NCBI GenBank assembly: GCA_028752135.1
Contig: CP082782.1
Location: forward strand, 620,001 to 684,000
Length of the DNA: 64,000 bases
Direction: 5' to 3'
Source: Ehrlichia sp028752135
GTDB lineage: Bacteria; Pseudomonadota; Alphaproteobacteria; Rickettsiales; Anaplasmataceae
Position 1 is the first letter of the stretch, and each line of letters starts with the position of its first letter. The notes beneath the pieces were generated by a model, which searched no databases, was not told where the DNA came from, and was given only the letters and a program-made list of their open reading frames with translations. Positions 19,617-28,406 of this stretch are shown piece by piece. The translations under genes were made by a program, and so were the position numbers.

Positions 19617-20276
19617 TTAAAACAGCTTTAATGCAATTGTCATTCCTTCTTCTGTAGGAAGTAAAGTTGTGAGGTACTTATCTTTGTTAGATAATCTTTT
19701 GTTGAAAGAGTGCATTTTATCGATTGTATTTTTGGATACCTCTTTTGTTATATTATCGTCAGCATATACATTGCCAAATAGTAATGTGTTGTCTGCAACT
19801 ATTAAGCCATTCTTTTTTATGTTTAATTCTGCCCAATCTAAGTAATCGCAGTATTCTGATTTATTGGCGTCTATAAATACCATATCGAATGGGGATTTGT
19901 GGATTAATTCCCTTAATGCTGATATTGCTGTATTATTAATAGCTGTTACTTTATGAGATAGGTTATACTTTTCAAAATTGTCTTTAGCTATTTTAGCAGT
20001 TGTAATATTTTTTTCTATAGTATATATGTGCCCATCTTTCGGTAATGCTTTAGCCATGCACATAGCAGATGATCCAACGAGAGTTCCAATTTCAACTATA
20101 GATTTTATATTATTCATTTTTATTAGTAACTGTAAAATTTGTCCTTCTGCAAGATTAAGTTGTATCAATGATATATCGTCATGTATGAGTTGATGTGTCG
20201 ATACAACTTCTGGATCTGTCACTGAAAATAAATTATGTATATATTGTGATTTTTTATTTAATATTTTATTACGCAT
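19617..20276 (-). CDS. O-methyltransferase (COG4122 family)
   Basis: The 219-residue protein is a SAM-dependent O-methyltransferase of the caffeoyl-CoA/TrmR-like COG4122 family. It shows the SAM-binding motif SIVEIGTLVGSSAMCMAKALP (about residues 60-80), the acidic ribose-binding turn IYTIEKN, the metal-binding/catalytic FDMVFIDANKSEYCDY (about 130-145), and the NGLIVADNTLLFGNV segment. Bacterial members modify small phenolics or tRNA wobble uridine; the substrate here cannot be told. It lies just downstream of nothing on its strand and 134 bases from cckA, so it may be transcribed separately. Confidence 0.85.
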   Translation of the reverse strand: MRNKILNKKSQYIHNLFSVTDPEVVSTHQLIHDDISLIQLNLAEGQILQLLIKMNNIKSIVEIGTLVGSSAMCMAKALPKDGHIYTIEKNITTAKIAKDNFEKYNLSHKVTAINNTAISALRELIHKSPFDMVFIDANKSEYCDYLDWAELNIKKNGLIVADNTLLFGNVYADDNITKEVSKNTIDKMHSFNKRLSNKDKYLTTLLPTEEGMTIALKLF

Positions 20277-20520
20277 AAAATGATTTGGTAGAAATAAAAG
20301 TTAATAAGTTTTGACTATATAATCTTGATTGTAATTTAATTTGAGTTTTTATTCAATTGTTAATATATATTAAGTTGTAATTTAACCACACTTTTTTGAA
20401 AAAACGTGCTATATCAATATTTTTTATATCGTTTTGTTGTAGTTATATGGTATAATTAACATTATTAAATAGTTGTATAAGAACTAATAATATGTTTAAT
20501 ATGGTGAGGTAGTAATAACA

Positions 20521-20826
20521 ATGAGTTTTTACACGCATGATGTAATAAAGAAACAAGTAGCAGATACTTTTAATAAATCAAATGCTGGCACTTACTCTGT
20601 ACTGAATGATCCTGCATATCGTGATAGGTACAGAGAAAAATTCCTTGAGGCCCAAAAAAAGGGTATGGATATGGTAATATACTATGATGGTACCATAGCA
20701 TTGATAGAAAATAAAATAGCAATGTATCAATATGGTTGGCATAAAAAGAGAAGGGATTTTGAACGTATTAAATTTGCTGCTGAAACCAAAAAAAGAAGAA
20801 TAAATCAAATTAGTCAATTTTATTAA
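20521..20826 (+). CDS. Small conserved hypothetical protein, Rickettsiales type
   Basis: The 101-residue protein is rich in Lys, Arg and Tyr, with central YRDRYREKFLEAQKKGMDMVIYYDGTIALIENK and a basic C terminus (KKRRDFERIKFAAETKKRR). It may belong to the small Rickettsiales-restricted DUF2671 family; I am not sure of that. There is no signal peptide or membrane segment. A good Shine-Dalgarno (GGTGAGG, 20503-20509) lies 11 bases before the ATG, and TATAAT at 20451-20456 is a plausible -10. The high basic charge could mean nucleic-acid binding, which is only inference. Confidence 0.75.
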   Translation: MSFYTHDVIKKQVADTFNKSNAGTYSVLNDPAYRDRYREKFLEAQKKGMDMVIYYDGTIALIENKIAMYQYGWHKKRRDFERIKFAAETKKRRINQISQFY

Positions 20827-20958
20827 TTTACTAGATAGTTAAGAAGTTTTTATGGTTAGTGTATAGAATAGTTGAAGTAAATATAGGTTGCTCTTGTATT
20901 TTTATTAGTAAGCATGTTATTCTTATAAATTTACTAGCTTAAAGAAAGTAACATTTTT

Positions 20959-22359
20959 ATGGTGATTTTGAATGCTGAACAAGTTCTTTTTTATGAACGA
21001 AGTTGTAGAGTGCATGTTGATGAGCTTATCCAGAGAGCTGGTAAAGCTGTAAGTGATATAATAATTAGTCTTTTTCCAAAGCAACCTGTTATTATAATTG
21101 CTGGTCCAGGTAATAATGGTAAGGATGGTATTGTTGCTGCTAATATATTAAGAAATTTAGGATGGCCAGTGGTATTAATGTTATATAATACTACTGTTGA
21201 TATATCTGAAGGGTGGGTTATTCCACTGACCTATAATAATATTGTAAGTTGTGAAAGCTGTTTAATTATAGATTCATTGTTTGGGATAGGGTTATCTCGT
21301 AATATCCCTGAAGATTTATTAGATATATTTAAGTATATTAATAGTTCTTGTAGTAAAGTAGTTGTTGCTGTCGATATTCCTAGTGGTATAAATTGTAATA
21401 GTGGCCAAATTATGGGTTGTGCTATACGTGCAGATATTACCATTACTTTTTCTGTGTTAAAAATAGGACATGTACTGTTTCCAGGTTGTGATTATTCTGG
21501 AAAAGTATATGTTGTAGATATTGGGATAGATGTTGATTATAGTAAAATTACAATACATAAAAATACTCCTGCTTTATGGGCAGATGCAATTCCTCAATTG
21601 AATTATACTTCTAATAAATATAATAGAGGATATACGTTAGTATGTTCTGTTGGTAATAAGTGTATAGGGGCTTCAAAACTTGTTGCAATGTCTGCTTTAA
21701 AAGTAGGATCAGGTGTAGTAAGTATTGCTTGTGATGATAATGCTCTTGCATTGTATGCAAGTTGTTTAACGTCGATTATGTATAAACTTTATGATGATGT
21801 GATTAATGATGAGAGAATTACATCCATTGTAGTAGGACCAGGGTGTGGAATTAATGGTATTACTAAGCAGCGTACCATTGATATTTTAAATAAAAAAAAT
21901 TGTGTTTTAGATGCTGATTCTATATCAGTATTTTCTGATTCTTATGAAATGCTTTTTTCACAAATTAAGCATAATGTTATTATGACTCCACATGAAGGAG
22001 AATTTAAACTGGTATTTCCATTCTTAACTGGAAGTAAAATAGAGAAAGCACAACAAGCAGCAAGTTTATCAAAAGCAGTAGTTGTATTAAAAGGTCCTGA
22101 TACTATAATTGCAGATCCTGTTGGTAACGTTGTAGTAAATAATGCGCCATTTACTTTAGCTACTGCAGGTAGCGGTGATGTACTATCAGGAATAATAGGG
22201 GGATTATTGTCTTCTGGTATGAGTCCATTTAATGCTGCATGTTGTGGGGTGTGGATACATACAGAATGTGCGAGACATTATGGAATTGGTTTAATTGCAG
22301 ATGATATAATGTTACAAATACCAATAGCTTTAAAAAGGTTATTTTACAGAGATTATTAA
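20959..22359 (+). CDS. nnr: Bifunctional NAD(P)H-hydrate repair enzyme
   Basis: This fusion repairs hydrated NAD(P)H: the N-terminal epimerase (NnrE/YjeF_N, about 1-200) interconverts the R and S hydrates and the C-terminal dehydratase (NnrD, about 215-466) restores NAD(P)H using ADP. Epimerase motifs are IIAGPGNNGKDGIVAANIL, IIDSLFGIGL and AVDIPSGINCNSG. Dehydratase motifs are VVGPGCGINGITK, CVLDADSISVFS, VIMTPHEGEFKLVF, VVLKGPDTIIADP and the catalytic-region TAGSGDVLSGIIGGLLSSGM. Length and domain order are typical of proteobacterial fusions. It is probably transcribed alone or after the 101-residue gene 130 bases upstream. Confidence 0.93.
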   Translation: MVILNAEQVLFYERSCRVHVDELIQRAGKAVSDIIISLFPKQPVIIIAGPGNNGKDGIVAANILRNLGWPVVLMLYNTTVDISEGWVIPLTYNNIVSCESCLIIDSLFGIGLSRNIPEDLLDIFKYINSSCSKVVVAVDIPSGINCNSGQIMGCAIRADITITFSVLKIGHVLFPGCDYSGKVYVVDIGIDVDYSKITIHKNTPALWADAIPQLNYTSNKYNRGYTLVCSVGNKCIGASKLVAMSALKVGSGVVSIACDDNALALYASCLTSIMYKLYDDVINDERITSIVVGPGCGINGITKQRTIDILNKKNCVLDADSISVFSDSYEMLFSQIKHNVIMTPHEGEFKLVFPFLTGSKIEKAQQAASLSKAVVVLKGPDTIIADPVGNVVVNNAPFTLATAGSGDVLSGIIGGLLSSGMSPFNAACCGVWIHTECARHYGIGLIADDIMLQIPIALKRLFYRDY

Positions 22360-22793
22360 TATCACAGTTTTTTTCCTATTGTGTGGTAATGATATAATTT
22401 ATGGTTATAATAAAAGAGTTATGTTTTTTTGAATTATTTTGAAGTTATTTAATAGCCTTTTATATAATATTAATATTTAGTATATGCATTATGTTATGTA
22501 TTAAATGACGATCAATTTTTCTATCAATTTATTACTCTATTTCTAAAATGAATTAATAGTAATAGTTGTTATTATAATTCTTGTAAAATAGGAAAAAGAT
22601 ACTAAATATATGTGTGGTGTAATATTGAAGTGTTTTTTAAATGCTTGTCTAATGTGGAATGCTTTATTATGGTGTGGTTCTACGATAAATTTAAAATTCT
22701 TTTCAAAATTATCATTTTATAATATTAATCTCTTTCTTTCATATGTGACATGGCAAAGATGGTTTTATTGAATAGTAATTTTAAGGTGTAGTA
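22360..22793. other. Spacer upstream of topA
   Basis: About 430 bases without a gene, RNA or clear repeat. It presumably carries the topA promoter. Confidence 0.4.
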
Positions 22794-25247
22794 ATGAGTT
22801 TGATTATAGTAGAATCTCCATCCAAAGCAAAGACTATAAGTAAATATTTAGGTAGTAAGTATAAAGTTATTGCATCATTTGGGCATATAAGAGACTTTCC
22901 AGCAAAAAGTGGTTCTGTTGATCCAGGTAAAGATTTTGCTATGACTTATGAGATAATTGATAAATCAGAAAAATATGTAAATAAATTGATTCAAGTAGCA
23001 AGTAAGGAAACTAAGGAAATATATCTTGCAACTGATCCAGATCGTGAAGGTGAAGCAATAGCTTGGCATATTGTAGAAGTCTTAAAAGAAAAAAATGCTA
23101 TTGGTGATGATATTGTAATTAACAGGATGGTTTTTAATGAAGTAACCAAGAATGCAATTGTTGAGTCTATAAAGCATCCGAGAAGTATAAATATGGATTT
23201 AGTATATGCACAGCAGGCAAGGAGAGCATTAGATTATTTAGTTGGTTTTACATTGTCTCCCTTATTATGGAGAAAACTTCCAGGAAGTAAGTCTGCTGGT
23301 AGAGTACAATCTGTAGCTTTGAGATTAATATGTGATAGGGAAAGTAGTATTGAACAATTTATTGTACAAGAGTACTGGGATATTGAAGCTAAGCTTCAAA
23401 ATGTTGAAGGAACTCAATTTTCTGCATTTCTGAGTTATTATTCTGGGAATAAGCTTGAAAAATTTGATATTAAGAATGAACAAGATGCTCATAAATTGTC
23501 AAAAGAAGTAGAATCTCGTAGTTATTCTGTTGTTAATCTTGAAAAAAAACAAACAAAACGTAATCCTTATCCTCCTTTTATCACATCAAGTTTACAGCAA
23601 GAAGCATCAACAAAACTTGGATTTTCAGCAAAGACTACTATGCTGATTGCTCAAAAATTATATGAAGGAATTGATATTGGGGGAGAAACTGTTGGGCTGA
23701 TTACTTATATGAGAACAGATGGTTTTTATATTGCAGATGAAGCGTTAGAACATATTAGAAGTATTATACTGTCGATGTTTGGTAAAGAATATTTACCAGA
23801 GTCTGCTCGTAAATATGTAAAAAAGATAAAAAATGCTCAAGAAGCACATGAGGCAATTAGACCAACAAATATTACAATTACTCCTGATAGTCTGTCGAGT
23901 TATTTAACTCCCGAACAGCTAAAGCTTTATGATCTTATATGGAAGAGGACTGTTGCTAGTCAGATGAATTCTGCTGTGATTAATCAGGTTGTAGTGGAAT
24001 TAGAATCATTGGATAAAGTGATAACTTTGCGTGCAGTAGGGTCAACTTTATTTTTTGATGGATTTTACAAGGTGTATGGTTATGGTGACAATGATGATCA
24101 TAAAAATAATATGTTACCATTACTTCAAGTAAATGATAATTGTCCTTTAGACGAAGTTATACCTCATCAGCATTTTACTAATCCTCCTGCTCGATATAAT
24201 GAAGCAAGTCTAGTAAAGAAAATGGAAGAAATAGGGATAGGTAGACCTTCCACTTATGCTTCTATTATTTCCGTATTACAAGATCGTCAGTATGTTGTAT
24301 TAAATCAAAAGAGATTTTTTCCAACAGAAAGGGGTAGAATAGTAAACTTATTCCTTGTTAATTTTTTTACTCGTTATGTAGAATATGATTTTACTGCAGA
24401 TCTTGAAGAAGAGTTAGATTTAATTTCTAATGGAAAAATTTCTTGGAAAGAAGTATTACACAAATTTTGGTTTTTATTTTTTGATAATGTTAATTCTGTA
24501 AAAAAACTAGAATTTACTGAAATACTAAAAGTGATTACTTGTGAAATGGAAAATTATATTTTTTCTTCGGATGATTCTAAAATATGTCCTATGTGTAGTA
24601 GTGGTACACTAAATCTTAATATCAGTAAAAATGGAATTTTTTTGGGATGTTCTAAATATCCGGAATGCAAATATACGAAAAATATAGGAGATGATCTTGC
24701 TGGTGATATGGAGGTTGCACAATATCCTAAGGTTTTAGGAATTGATGTTGCGACTGGGCAAGAAATATGTGTTAAGAGAGGTCCGTATGGTCTTTACTTA
24801 CAAGTTGGTAATGATAAAGGTAGTAAACGTGCTGCTATTCCAAAGAACATGGATGTTAATTCATTAGATTTAAATCTGGCGGAAAAAATATTAAGTTTGC
24901 CTATAAGTTTAGGTACTCATCCAGATACTAATAAAGAAATTAAATTAGGACTTGGCAAATTTGGAGCATATATATTGTATGAGGGTAAATATTTTTCAAT
25001 AAAAAATGAATGTAACTTTTTAGAAACCACTCTTGAGGATGCCATTAATATTATTGCAAATAGCTCTACTAATGGAGTTATAAGGTCTTTAGGCATGACT
25101 CAAGATAATAAAGAAATATTTTTGTGTAAAGGAAGATATGGGTTCTATTTAAAATGTGATAAGCTGAACGTTGCATTGAAAAAAGGTGTAGATATTGATC
25201 AGTTATCTTTATCTGATGCTCTTAACCTTATATCGGAAAAATTGTAG
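22794..25247 (+). CDS. topA: DNA topoisomerase I
   Basis: Type IA topoisomerase relaxes negative supercoils. The 817-residue protein begins with the TOPRIM domain (LIIVESPSKAKTISKYLG; IYLATDPDREGEAIAWH, residues about 1-130). The core includes YAQQARRALDYLVGFTLSPLLW and RVQSVALRLI. The active-site Tyr is in GLITYMRTDG (about 305), followed by AHEAIRPT and IGRPSTYASII. One four-cysteine zinc ribbon (CPMCSSG...GCSKYPECKY, about 600-630) precedes C-terminal topo C repeats (GPYGLYLQVG; GKFGAYILYEG; GRYGFYLKC). Length is normal for alphaproteobacteria. Intact and solitary. Confidence 0.97.
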   Translation: MSLIIVESPSKAKTISKYLGSKYKVIASFGHIRDFPAKSGSVDPGKDFAMTYEIIDKSEKYVNKLIQVASKETKEIYLATDPDREGEAIAWHIVEVLKEKNAIGDDIVINRMVFNEVTKNAIVESIKHPRSINMDLVYAQQARRALDYLVGFTLSPLLWRKLPGSKSAGRVQSVALRLICDRESSIEQFIVQEYWDIEAKLQNVEGTQFSAFLSYYSGNKLEKFDIKNEQDAHKLSKEVESRSYSVVNLEKKQTKRNPYPPFITSSLQQEASTKLGFSAKTTMLIAQKLYEGIDIGGETVGLITYMRTDGFYIADEALEHIRSIILSMFGKEYLPESARKYVKKIKNAQEAHEAIRPTNITITPDSLSSYLTPEQLKLYDLIWKRTVASQMNSAVINQVVVELESLDKVITLRAVGSTLFFDGFYKVYGYGDNDDHKNNMLPLLQVNDNCPLDEVIPHQHFTNPPARYNEASLVKKMEEIGIGRPSTYASIISVLQDRQYVVLNQKRFFPTERGRIVNLFLVNFFTRYVEYDFTADLEEELDLISNGKISWKEVLHKFWFLFFDNVNSVKKLEFTEILKVITCEMENYIFSSDDSKICPMCSSGTLNLNISKNGIFLGCSKYPECKYTKNIGDDLAGDMEVAQYPKVLGIDVATGQEICVKRGPYGLYLQVGNDKGSKRAAIPKNMDVNSLDLNLAEKILSLPISLGTHPDTNKEIKLGLGKFGAYILYEGKYFSIKNECNFLETTLEDAINIIANSSTNGVIRSLGMTQDNKEIFLCKGRYGFYLKCDKLNVALKKGVDIDQLSLSDALNLISEKL

Positions 25248-25957
25248 TACATATCTTCATAAGTAAAAGTATAGATATTACTTGAAATATTATAAGATAA
25301 ATGTTGCTCTAATGAAGGTGTGAAAAGATATTATATTTAATTGATATTCTTGTGTTTTATAATGTTTTTTTAGAAAGCAAGATTGAAGTCTAATGAACTA
25401 AATGTTATAAAAGATATATTATATTGGTTAGTTGTCTTGATCTGCCTATTAAAGACTGATAGTAATATACCTTTATGAAGAGAAAATGATGTATTACAGA
25501 GATTGAATAATCGTCTTTATGTATTTAATTTTATTGTATGGTATTGTTTATATATAAAATTTATTAGCTATAATGAATAAGTTTGGCTTTTAAGTTATGA
25601 CATTTGTAAAGGTGTTATTATATATTGAGCTAATCTGGATTATAAATCAATTTTAAGTTAACTTAGATATATCAGCATATAGAAAATAGTGAATTTTTAG
25701 GAATGTTATTTCTATAAATTAATATATAGTTGTCAGTATACATATTAAAATGTGTTTTAGTTATAAGGTTTATGAAATTTATAGTCAGATTTCCATAGAG
25801 GGTATATTAAGTTATAATAAAAAAACAATTCATGCTTTATTTAGTAGATTATAAAAAGTAGTATATATGATGAATTCATGAAGTTTTGTTGTTCTTATTT
25901 TAATAACATAACAATACTATTTTACTTTGCTTATGCATTACTGGTCTGTACTGATAT
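25248..25957. other. 710-base spacer between convergent genes
   Basis: No gene, RNA gene or recognisable duplicated gene end was found between topA and the convergent DUF2793 gene. It is uniformly AT-rich with stops in all frames. Confidence 0.45.
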
Positions 25958-26335
25958 CTAAGCATTATTTTGTTTTTGATTCTTATGTGAATCTGTATTG
26001 CTAGGAATCCAGTTATTGTTGTTGTAAGTGTAAAGTTGATTTTTATCTTTTACCCACAATGTTAAACCTGTGTTTGGCTGTATGAAATGCCATTGGTTAA
26101 TGTAGTAGTATGTTACATAGCCTTTTTTGTTTTTCCATTCCTGAATTGTTGGTTCTGGACCAATGATGTACATATCTCCTGAGGATGCTTTTTTTATTGG
26201 AGTATTGCATTCTAATTCTAATATGCAATTGTTCATAAGTATATCTATTTTTATTAAAGCTTCATTTACGGTAATTTCTTTATGTGCTTGGTTATGCATG
26301 ACTAAGTCAAATTTAAGATTTATAGATTGTGTCAT
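25958..26335 (-). CDS. DUF2793 domain protein (phage/GTA relic)
   Basis: The 125-residue protein matches DUF2793, a domain of tail- or head-spike-associated proteins in alphaproteobacterial prophages and gene transfer agents. Family features seen are the early QAHKEITVNEALIKID, then GDMYIIGPEPTIQEWKNKKGYVTYYYINQWHFIQPNTGLTLWVKDKNQLYTYNNNNWIPS. In phage proteins this domain is usually followed by more C-terminal sequence, so here the domain alone has been kept. It has a strong Shine-Dalgarno (TAAGGAG, minus strand of 26344-26350) 8 bases before the ATG. No other phage gene is nearby. It lies downstream of sspB on the same strand. Confidence 0.85.
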   Translation of the reverse strand: MTQSINLKFDLVMHNQAHKEITVNEALIKIDILMNNCILELECNTPIKKASSGDMYIIGPEPTIQEWKNKKGYVTYYYINQWHFIQPNTGLTLWVKDKNQLYTYNNNNWIPSNTDSHKNQKQNNA

Positions 26336-26559
26336 ATATTTTTCTCCTTATGGAAATAAAAGTTTGTTAATAAATTGAAACGTATAGGATTTTTAAATAT
26401 AGCTTATGTTATTAATTCTTGGTAAGGTGTGAAATTCTGTTTGATATTTTTATACTATAGGGTGGTTATGTTGTAGACACTAACTTAGTGTGGATCACTA
26501 AATAGAAAACTGCTTTTTATAATACATGACTAAGCTCAGTATAGTAAAGCAGAAAAGTA

Positions 26560-27030
26560 TTACTTTTTTAGAAATGTATCTATGAAAATTATATTATCCT
26601 TATTATCTTGCTTGTGACTTTCTTGAAAGTCTTGTTCTCTATTATCGTTCTCTTCTTCCTGATCTTCAATATGATTGATATATTGTTTAATATCTAATGC
26701 AAAACTTTGTGAAATGTCTATATATTTGATAATAGAATTATATGGAATAACTATTGTTTCTTCTTTTCCTCTAAAGCTTAATATTACACTAACGTTATGG
26801 TCAGATATCTGCAGATTTCTAAACTGATGTTGTAGTATTACTGTAATTTCTTGTGGATAGCTGTCCTTTAAATAATCAGGTAATACTACTCCTTTATGAT
26901 GAGTCAAGAAAGATATAGCAATGTGTATGTTATTAAAATTTTCTGGTTTAGCTAGGGTGGTAAGAGCATCTTTTATAACACTACACATAGCGATATGCAT
27001 AAGTTTTTGATAATTTACTATGTTACTCAT
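26560..27030 (-). CDS. sspB: SspB, ClpXP adaptor for ssrA-tagged proteins
   Basis: SspB tethers ssrA-tagged substrates to the ClpX unfoldase. The 156-residue protein matches the divergent alphaproteobacterial SspB: a helix at the start (NYQKLMHIAMCSVIKDALTTL), HIAISFLTHHKGVVLPDYLKDSYPQEITVILQHQFRNL, VILSFRGKEETIVIPYNSIIKYIDISQSFAL, and then a long acidic linker (EDQEEENDNREQDFQES). The C terminus (IIFIDTFLKK) resembles the ClpX-binding peptide at the SspB tail. Its ATG lies only about 22 bases after the tmRNA gene's terminator on the same strand, leaving no room for an independent promoter, so expression probably relies on read-through from ssrA. Confidence 0.92.
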   Translation of the reverse strand: MSNIVNYQKLMHIAMCSVIKDALTTLAKPENFNNIHIAISFLTHHKGVVLPDYLKDSYPQEITVILQHQFRNLQISDHNVSVILSFRGKEETIVIPYNSIIKYIDISQSFALDIKQYINHIEDQEEENDNREQDFQESHKQDNKDNIIFIDTFLKK

Positions 27031-27051
27031 AAATAAGTTTTCTACTTATAT

Positions 27052-27088
27052 AAAAAAGAGGATTTTTCTGTTGCCCGGAAAACCCTCT
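27052..27088 (-). terminator. Intrinsic terminator of ssrA
   Basis: On the minus strand AGAGGGTTTTCC and GAAAAATCCTCT form a stem around the loop CGGGCAACA, followed at once by six T. It sits just after the tmRNA coding piece and about 22 bases before sspB. Confidence 0.8.
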
Positions 27089-27346
27089 AAAAAACCGCGC
27101 TAATCATAAAACTAAGCAGCCACTAAGCTAGTGTTGCTATTATTATCATTAGCGAAAACGAAGTTATCGTTTGCACTTATAATTTTGAGCATTTTACGGC
27201 TGTTGTCTCACCGAGCAAAAGCTATCCCCTTTACTATGCATGTCGATCCTGTTTCACCCCCATAAAATGTGGAGATGCCGAGCACTGCCCTCGGGTCCAA
27301 TACATTTATTTTAAGATGCCTTTATTGCCATAGTGTGAAAGCACAC
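27089..27346 (-). ncRNA. ssrA: Permuted two-piece tmRNA
   Basis: tmRNA rescues stalled ribosomes and tags the unfinished protein. On the minus strand the acceptor piece comes first, with hairpin TAGTGTG/CACACTA and a T-stem CCGAG/CTCGG. Its acceptor strand CATCTCC (27271-27277, then discriminator A) pairs with GGGGGTG (27255-27261) that opens the coding piece only 8 bases further on. The coding piece has the typical GGGGGTGAAACAGGATCGAC start and a resume codon GCA in AAGTGCAAACGAT. The tag reads (A)ANDNFVFANDNNSNTSLVAA and ends in TAG. The tag's LVAA end is typical for alphaproteobacteria. CCA is not encoded. The stretch where the T-loop is expected (GGCAGTG) lacks the usual TTC. Ends are approximate. 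Confidence 0.93.
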
Positions 27347-27351
27347 ACTAG

Positions 27352-27380
27352 ATTCTAATATCACATTTTGTATAAGTCAA
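27352..27380 (-). promoter_or_regulatory. Promoter of ssrA
   Basis: On the minus strand TTGACT (27375-27380) and TAGAAT (27352-27357) are separated by exactly 17 bases. The predicted start point falls a few bases before the first hairpin of the tmRNA acceptor piece. It is the best sigma-70 match in the window and would drive ssrA and, by read-through, sspB. Confidence 0.75.
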
Positions 27381-27440
27381 TACATGTTTTACATAGTAAA
27401 ATTATCAAAGAGTTGTTATTATGATGTTAATTTTCATATG

Positions 27441-27513
27441 CTCCCCGGGCCGGACTCGAACCAGCGACCCGTTGGTTAACAGCCAACTGCTCTACCTGCT
27501 GAGCTACCGAGGA
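27441..27513 (-). tRNA. tRNA-Asn (GTT)
   Basis: A complete 73-base cloverleaf: acceptor stem TCCTCGG/CCGGGGA, D-arm GCTC/GAGC, anticodon stem GTTGG/CCAAC with loop CTGTTAA giving anticodon GTT, and T-arm GCTGG-TTCGAGT-CCGGC. The discriminator base is G and CCA is not encoded. It lies about 60 bases upstream of the ssrA promoter on the same strand. Confidence 0.97.
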
Positions 27514-28032
27514 AAAAAGTACATATAAATATACATATTGTATTTTATATGTGCAACAAAAATTTAATAATAGTTGTAATATTTAAACTGAAACTTTTGG
27601 AAGGTAAGAAATTTTAATTATTACTTTGTATGTAAAACTATAGCAATAGTAACTTAATTGTTGCAGTGGATAATTGAGTTTAAACTTTCTATATAAAAAA
27701 TCTGTATTTTTGACATCTGTATAATAAAAATGTAATTAAGTTTATTGTATTAAATGTAGTTTTGTTAAAGGGAATTGAATAGTGTTGATTATCACTAGTA
27801 CATAATTCATGTTTATGATATTCTGAACATTAAATGTTCTATAATCAGATAATTTACGGTCTAAGTTTCTGAGTATTATATAAAAAATATAAATTGATTT
27901 TGTTGTATTAGACAATAAACTTGTAAAGATTATAATCTTGAAATTACAAATACATAATTCAGTTATGTTTGTATAGTATTTTAATATCCGGTAGGTTACA
28001 GTTTAAGTGTGAATGAGTTTTGTGAATTAAAG
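27514..28032. other. Spacer between acpS and tRNA-Asn
   Basis: About 520 AT-rich bases with no gene, RNA or repeat that I could support. Confidence 0.4.
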
Positions 28033-28404
28033 TTATGTTTTAGTGTATAGAACTACAAAAGCAATAGCATAGTCTTGATCATCACTAATGGATAATTCAA
28101 TATTATGACTTATATTGCTGTTCTGTATAGTGATTTTTGGCTTTCCATATGAAGTATTATATACTGTAATATCTGACATTTTTATAGATTTTCCAAATCC
28201 TGTACCTAAGGCTTTGACGTATGCTTCTTTTGCAGCAAAACGTTTTGCAAAGTGTTTTACTTTCGCGTCTAAAGTTGTATATTTATTACTATCTTCTATC
28301 TCTTTTTCATTGAATACCTTTTTCAGAAATTTAACCCCAAATTTTTTCCATAAGCTTGATATACGAGGAATATATACAATGTCTGTACCAATCCCTACTA
28401 TCAT
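28033..28404 (-). CDS. acpS: Holo-ACP synthase
   Basis: AcpS transfers phosphopantetheine from CoA to acyl carrier protein. The 123-residue protein has the two metal-binding/active-site signatures of the family, GIGTDIVYIPRI (Asp near residue 8) and FAKRFAAKEAYVKALGTGF (Glu near residue 59), and ends with a beta strand DYAIAFVVL. It starts 2 bases after the stop of proS on the same strand, so the genes form an operon. Normal length for a bacterial AcpS. Confidence 0.95.
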   Translation of the reverse strand: MIVGIGTDIVYIPRISSLWKKFGVKFLKKVFNEKEIEDSNKYTTLDAKVKHFAKRFAAKEAYVKALGTGFGKSIKMSDITVYNTSYGKPKITIQNSNISHNIELSISDDQDYAIAFVVLYTKT

Positions 28405-28406
28405 TG

